From NCBI RefSeq assembly GCF_018130955.1, contig NZ_JAFCJM010000006.1, positions 1 through 64,000 on the forward strand: DNA of 64,000 nucleotides. Reading direction: 5' to 3'. The DNA is from Bradyrhizobium liaoningense. Lineage in GTDB: Bacteria; Pseudomonadota; Alphaproteobacteria; Rhizobiales; Xanthobacteraceae. The notes under the pieces were generated by a model. It was given only the letters and a program-made list of their open reading frames with translations. It was not told the DNA's origin and searched no databases. Shown here piece by piece: positions 63,076 to 64,000 of this stretch (the first letter of the stretch is position 1; every line of letters begins with the position of its first letter). Position numbers and translations under genes: made by a program.

Positions 63076-63159
63076 ATTCCGATGCCGCGCCAACTTAACC
63101 TATTCTCATCACGGTTTAGGCAACGATCGAGGCGAGCGAGTTGCGATATCCTATCCGGT

Positions 63160-64000
63160 CTATTGCCTGGAGCGGTACTCGCGAGGAGAAAACCCAAAGC
63201 GCTGACGGAAGCTGCGATTGAAGTGTGAGATATCGCGAAAGCCCCAGCGGAACGCGACGTCGGAGATACGCGATTGGTCCGACGCTTCGAGATCGCCGGC
63301 GCAACGCACCAGTCGCCGTTCCAGAACGACTTGCCCGAACGATTTGTCGCTCTCCTCGAACACCCGGTGCAGATAGCGGACGGAAATGCCGAAATGCGCA
63401 GCGACCGACGATGCGGCGAGCTGCGGATCGGCCAAATTCGTCTCAACGAACTTCATGATGGCGGAGAACAGCCCGCGCCGCACGGATTGAGGCTGGCCCA
63501 TTCGGGCTTCCTCGGTGGCCCCCAGCGCCAGCGCCGTCAGATTGACGAGATCGCCCGCAAGCGTCTCCACCGCTTGCGCCGGCAAGTCACCCCTCTGCAT
63601 CGCGATGGATTTTAGAAAGCCGACCGTGATCTCGCCCAGGGCATGCTTATCAGACACGCAGATGCCGGTCGAACAGTCGGGCTTCTGCAACAGAGGTCGC
63701 AGCATGTGTCGCGGAATCCGGAACGAGAACACGTTCCAATCGTCCATGAAGTCCAGAAAGTAGGGCCGGGTCGAGTCGACGACCGCGAACTGGTTCGGCC
63801 CGACGATCGTCTCCCGTCCCTCGGTCTCGTAGCGGCATCGGCCGCTCAATTGAAGATTGACGAAATAGACCTCCTGCGATGCCCTGCGGATCTCGGCATC
63901 GCCCCTGATGACGTGATGCGCCTTCGACTGAACCGTCGTGACGTTGATTGTCGAAAGCGGATAGGCCGTGACACGGCTGGGGAAGCGGGCGGCACCTTGC
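63160..64000 (-). CDS. AraC-family transcriptional regulator (5' end outside window)
   Basis: The frame is open to the window end. The N-terminal cupin-like sensor part is incomplete; QPQSVRRGLFSAIMKFVETN precedes two helix-turn-helix motifs (LAASSVAAHFGISVRYLHRV and ISDVAFRWGFRDISHFNRSF) and the end RFGFSPREY. This is the AraC-binding-like type with a catechol-type signal sensor. It may regulate the acyl-CoA dehydrogenase gene that lies downstream on the same strand. Confidence 0.88.
   Translation of the reverse strand, partial: QGAARFPSRVTAYPLSTINVTTVQSKAHHVIRGDAEIRRASQEVYFVNLQLSGRCRYETEGRETIVGPNQFAVVDSTRPYFLDFMDDWNVFSFRIPRHMLRPLLQKPDCSTGICVSDKHALGEITVGFLKSIAMQRGDLPAQAVETLAGDLVNLTALALGATEEARMGQPQSVRRGLFSAIMKFVETNLADPQLAASSVAAHFGISVRYLHRVFEESDKSFGQVVLERRLVRCAGDLEASDQSRISDVAFRWGFRDISHFNRSFRQRFGFSPREYRSRQ

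Noticed and set aside
1-64000. CRISPR arrays, rRNA or tRNA genes
   Set aside because: No regularly spaced direct repeats, ribosomal sequence or clear tRNA cloverleaf was found by reading; a covariance-model search would settle tRNAs.

Overview
The window reads as a high-GC alphaproteobacterial chromosome of the Bradyrhizobium/Rhodopseudomonas type. The reasons are a C4-pathway 5-aminolevulinate synthase, Bradyrhizobium-style small stress genes, a CcmI/CycH-type cytochrome c maturation set, FixL/NodV-like sensor kinases and the rhizobial GTAGGGTGG palindromic repeats. Most of the window looks like accessory DNA: one intact insertion sequence, one IS remnant, and many genes caught in decay (frameshifts, internal deletions, fossil ends of genes whose other half is missing).

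Layout. 0-6 kb: 3' end of clpX, two tiny stress-island genes, a GST followed by a deleted azoreductase, a quinone oxidoreductase, an MFS exporter and a SnoaL-like protein. 6-13 kb: dispersed repeats, a queE tail, intact hemF, a histidine-kinase fragment without an H-box, a DsbA-NhaA fusion, and a graveyard that includes the first part of a second ALAS gene. 13-29 kb is the most coherent part: hemC (with a probable hemB tail upstream), a four-gene operon for a divergent C-family haem-copper oxidase with a fused tri-haem CcoO/CcoP-like subunit, cytochrome b561, a whole cytochrome c maturation system (ccmC-D-G-I-E-F-H forward, ccmA-B reverse) and an intact hemA (ALAS). 29-40 kb: a MASE4-type kinase with a broken response regulator, a GAF/PAS kinase, two tandem cytochrome P460 genes with a secreted protein of unknown function, and a hybrid kinase with two kinase cores. 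13-40 kb therefore carries haem synthesis, haem export and ligation, c-type cytochromes, a terminal oxidase-like complex and sensors, and may work as one redox/N-oxide module.

39.7-44 kb: msrA with an msrB cut in two around a foreign gene, LysR and carboxymuconolactone-decarboxylase fossils, and a caspase-fold protein that has lost both catalytic residues. 44-47.7 kb: an intact IS66 element with a perfect 8-bp target duplication, placed exactly at the start codon of bfd in a bfd-bfr iron-storage operon. 47.8-52 kb: a frameshifted GHKL ATPase and an SF2 helicase with a missing N-terminus, resembling a dead defence module, facing a 5'-truncated unknown gene. 52-60 kb: MAPEG protein, an ArsR/SRPBCC pair with a striking palindromic operator, a nucleoside phosphorylase-like protein, then a sulfur/persulfide operon (ArsR-rhodanese regulator, metallo-beta-lactamase dioxygenase, MFS, GFA protein, cysteine desulfurase) and a methyltransferase. 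60.2-64 kb: an HNH nuclease with a possible modified-base reader domain, an acyl-CoA dehydrogenase and a partial AraC regulator, with palindromic repeats between them. I saw no tRNA, rRNA, integrase or CRISPR array.
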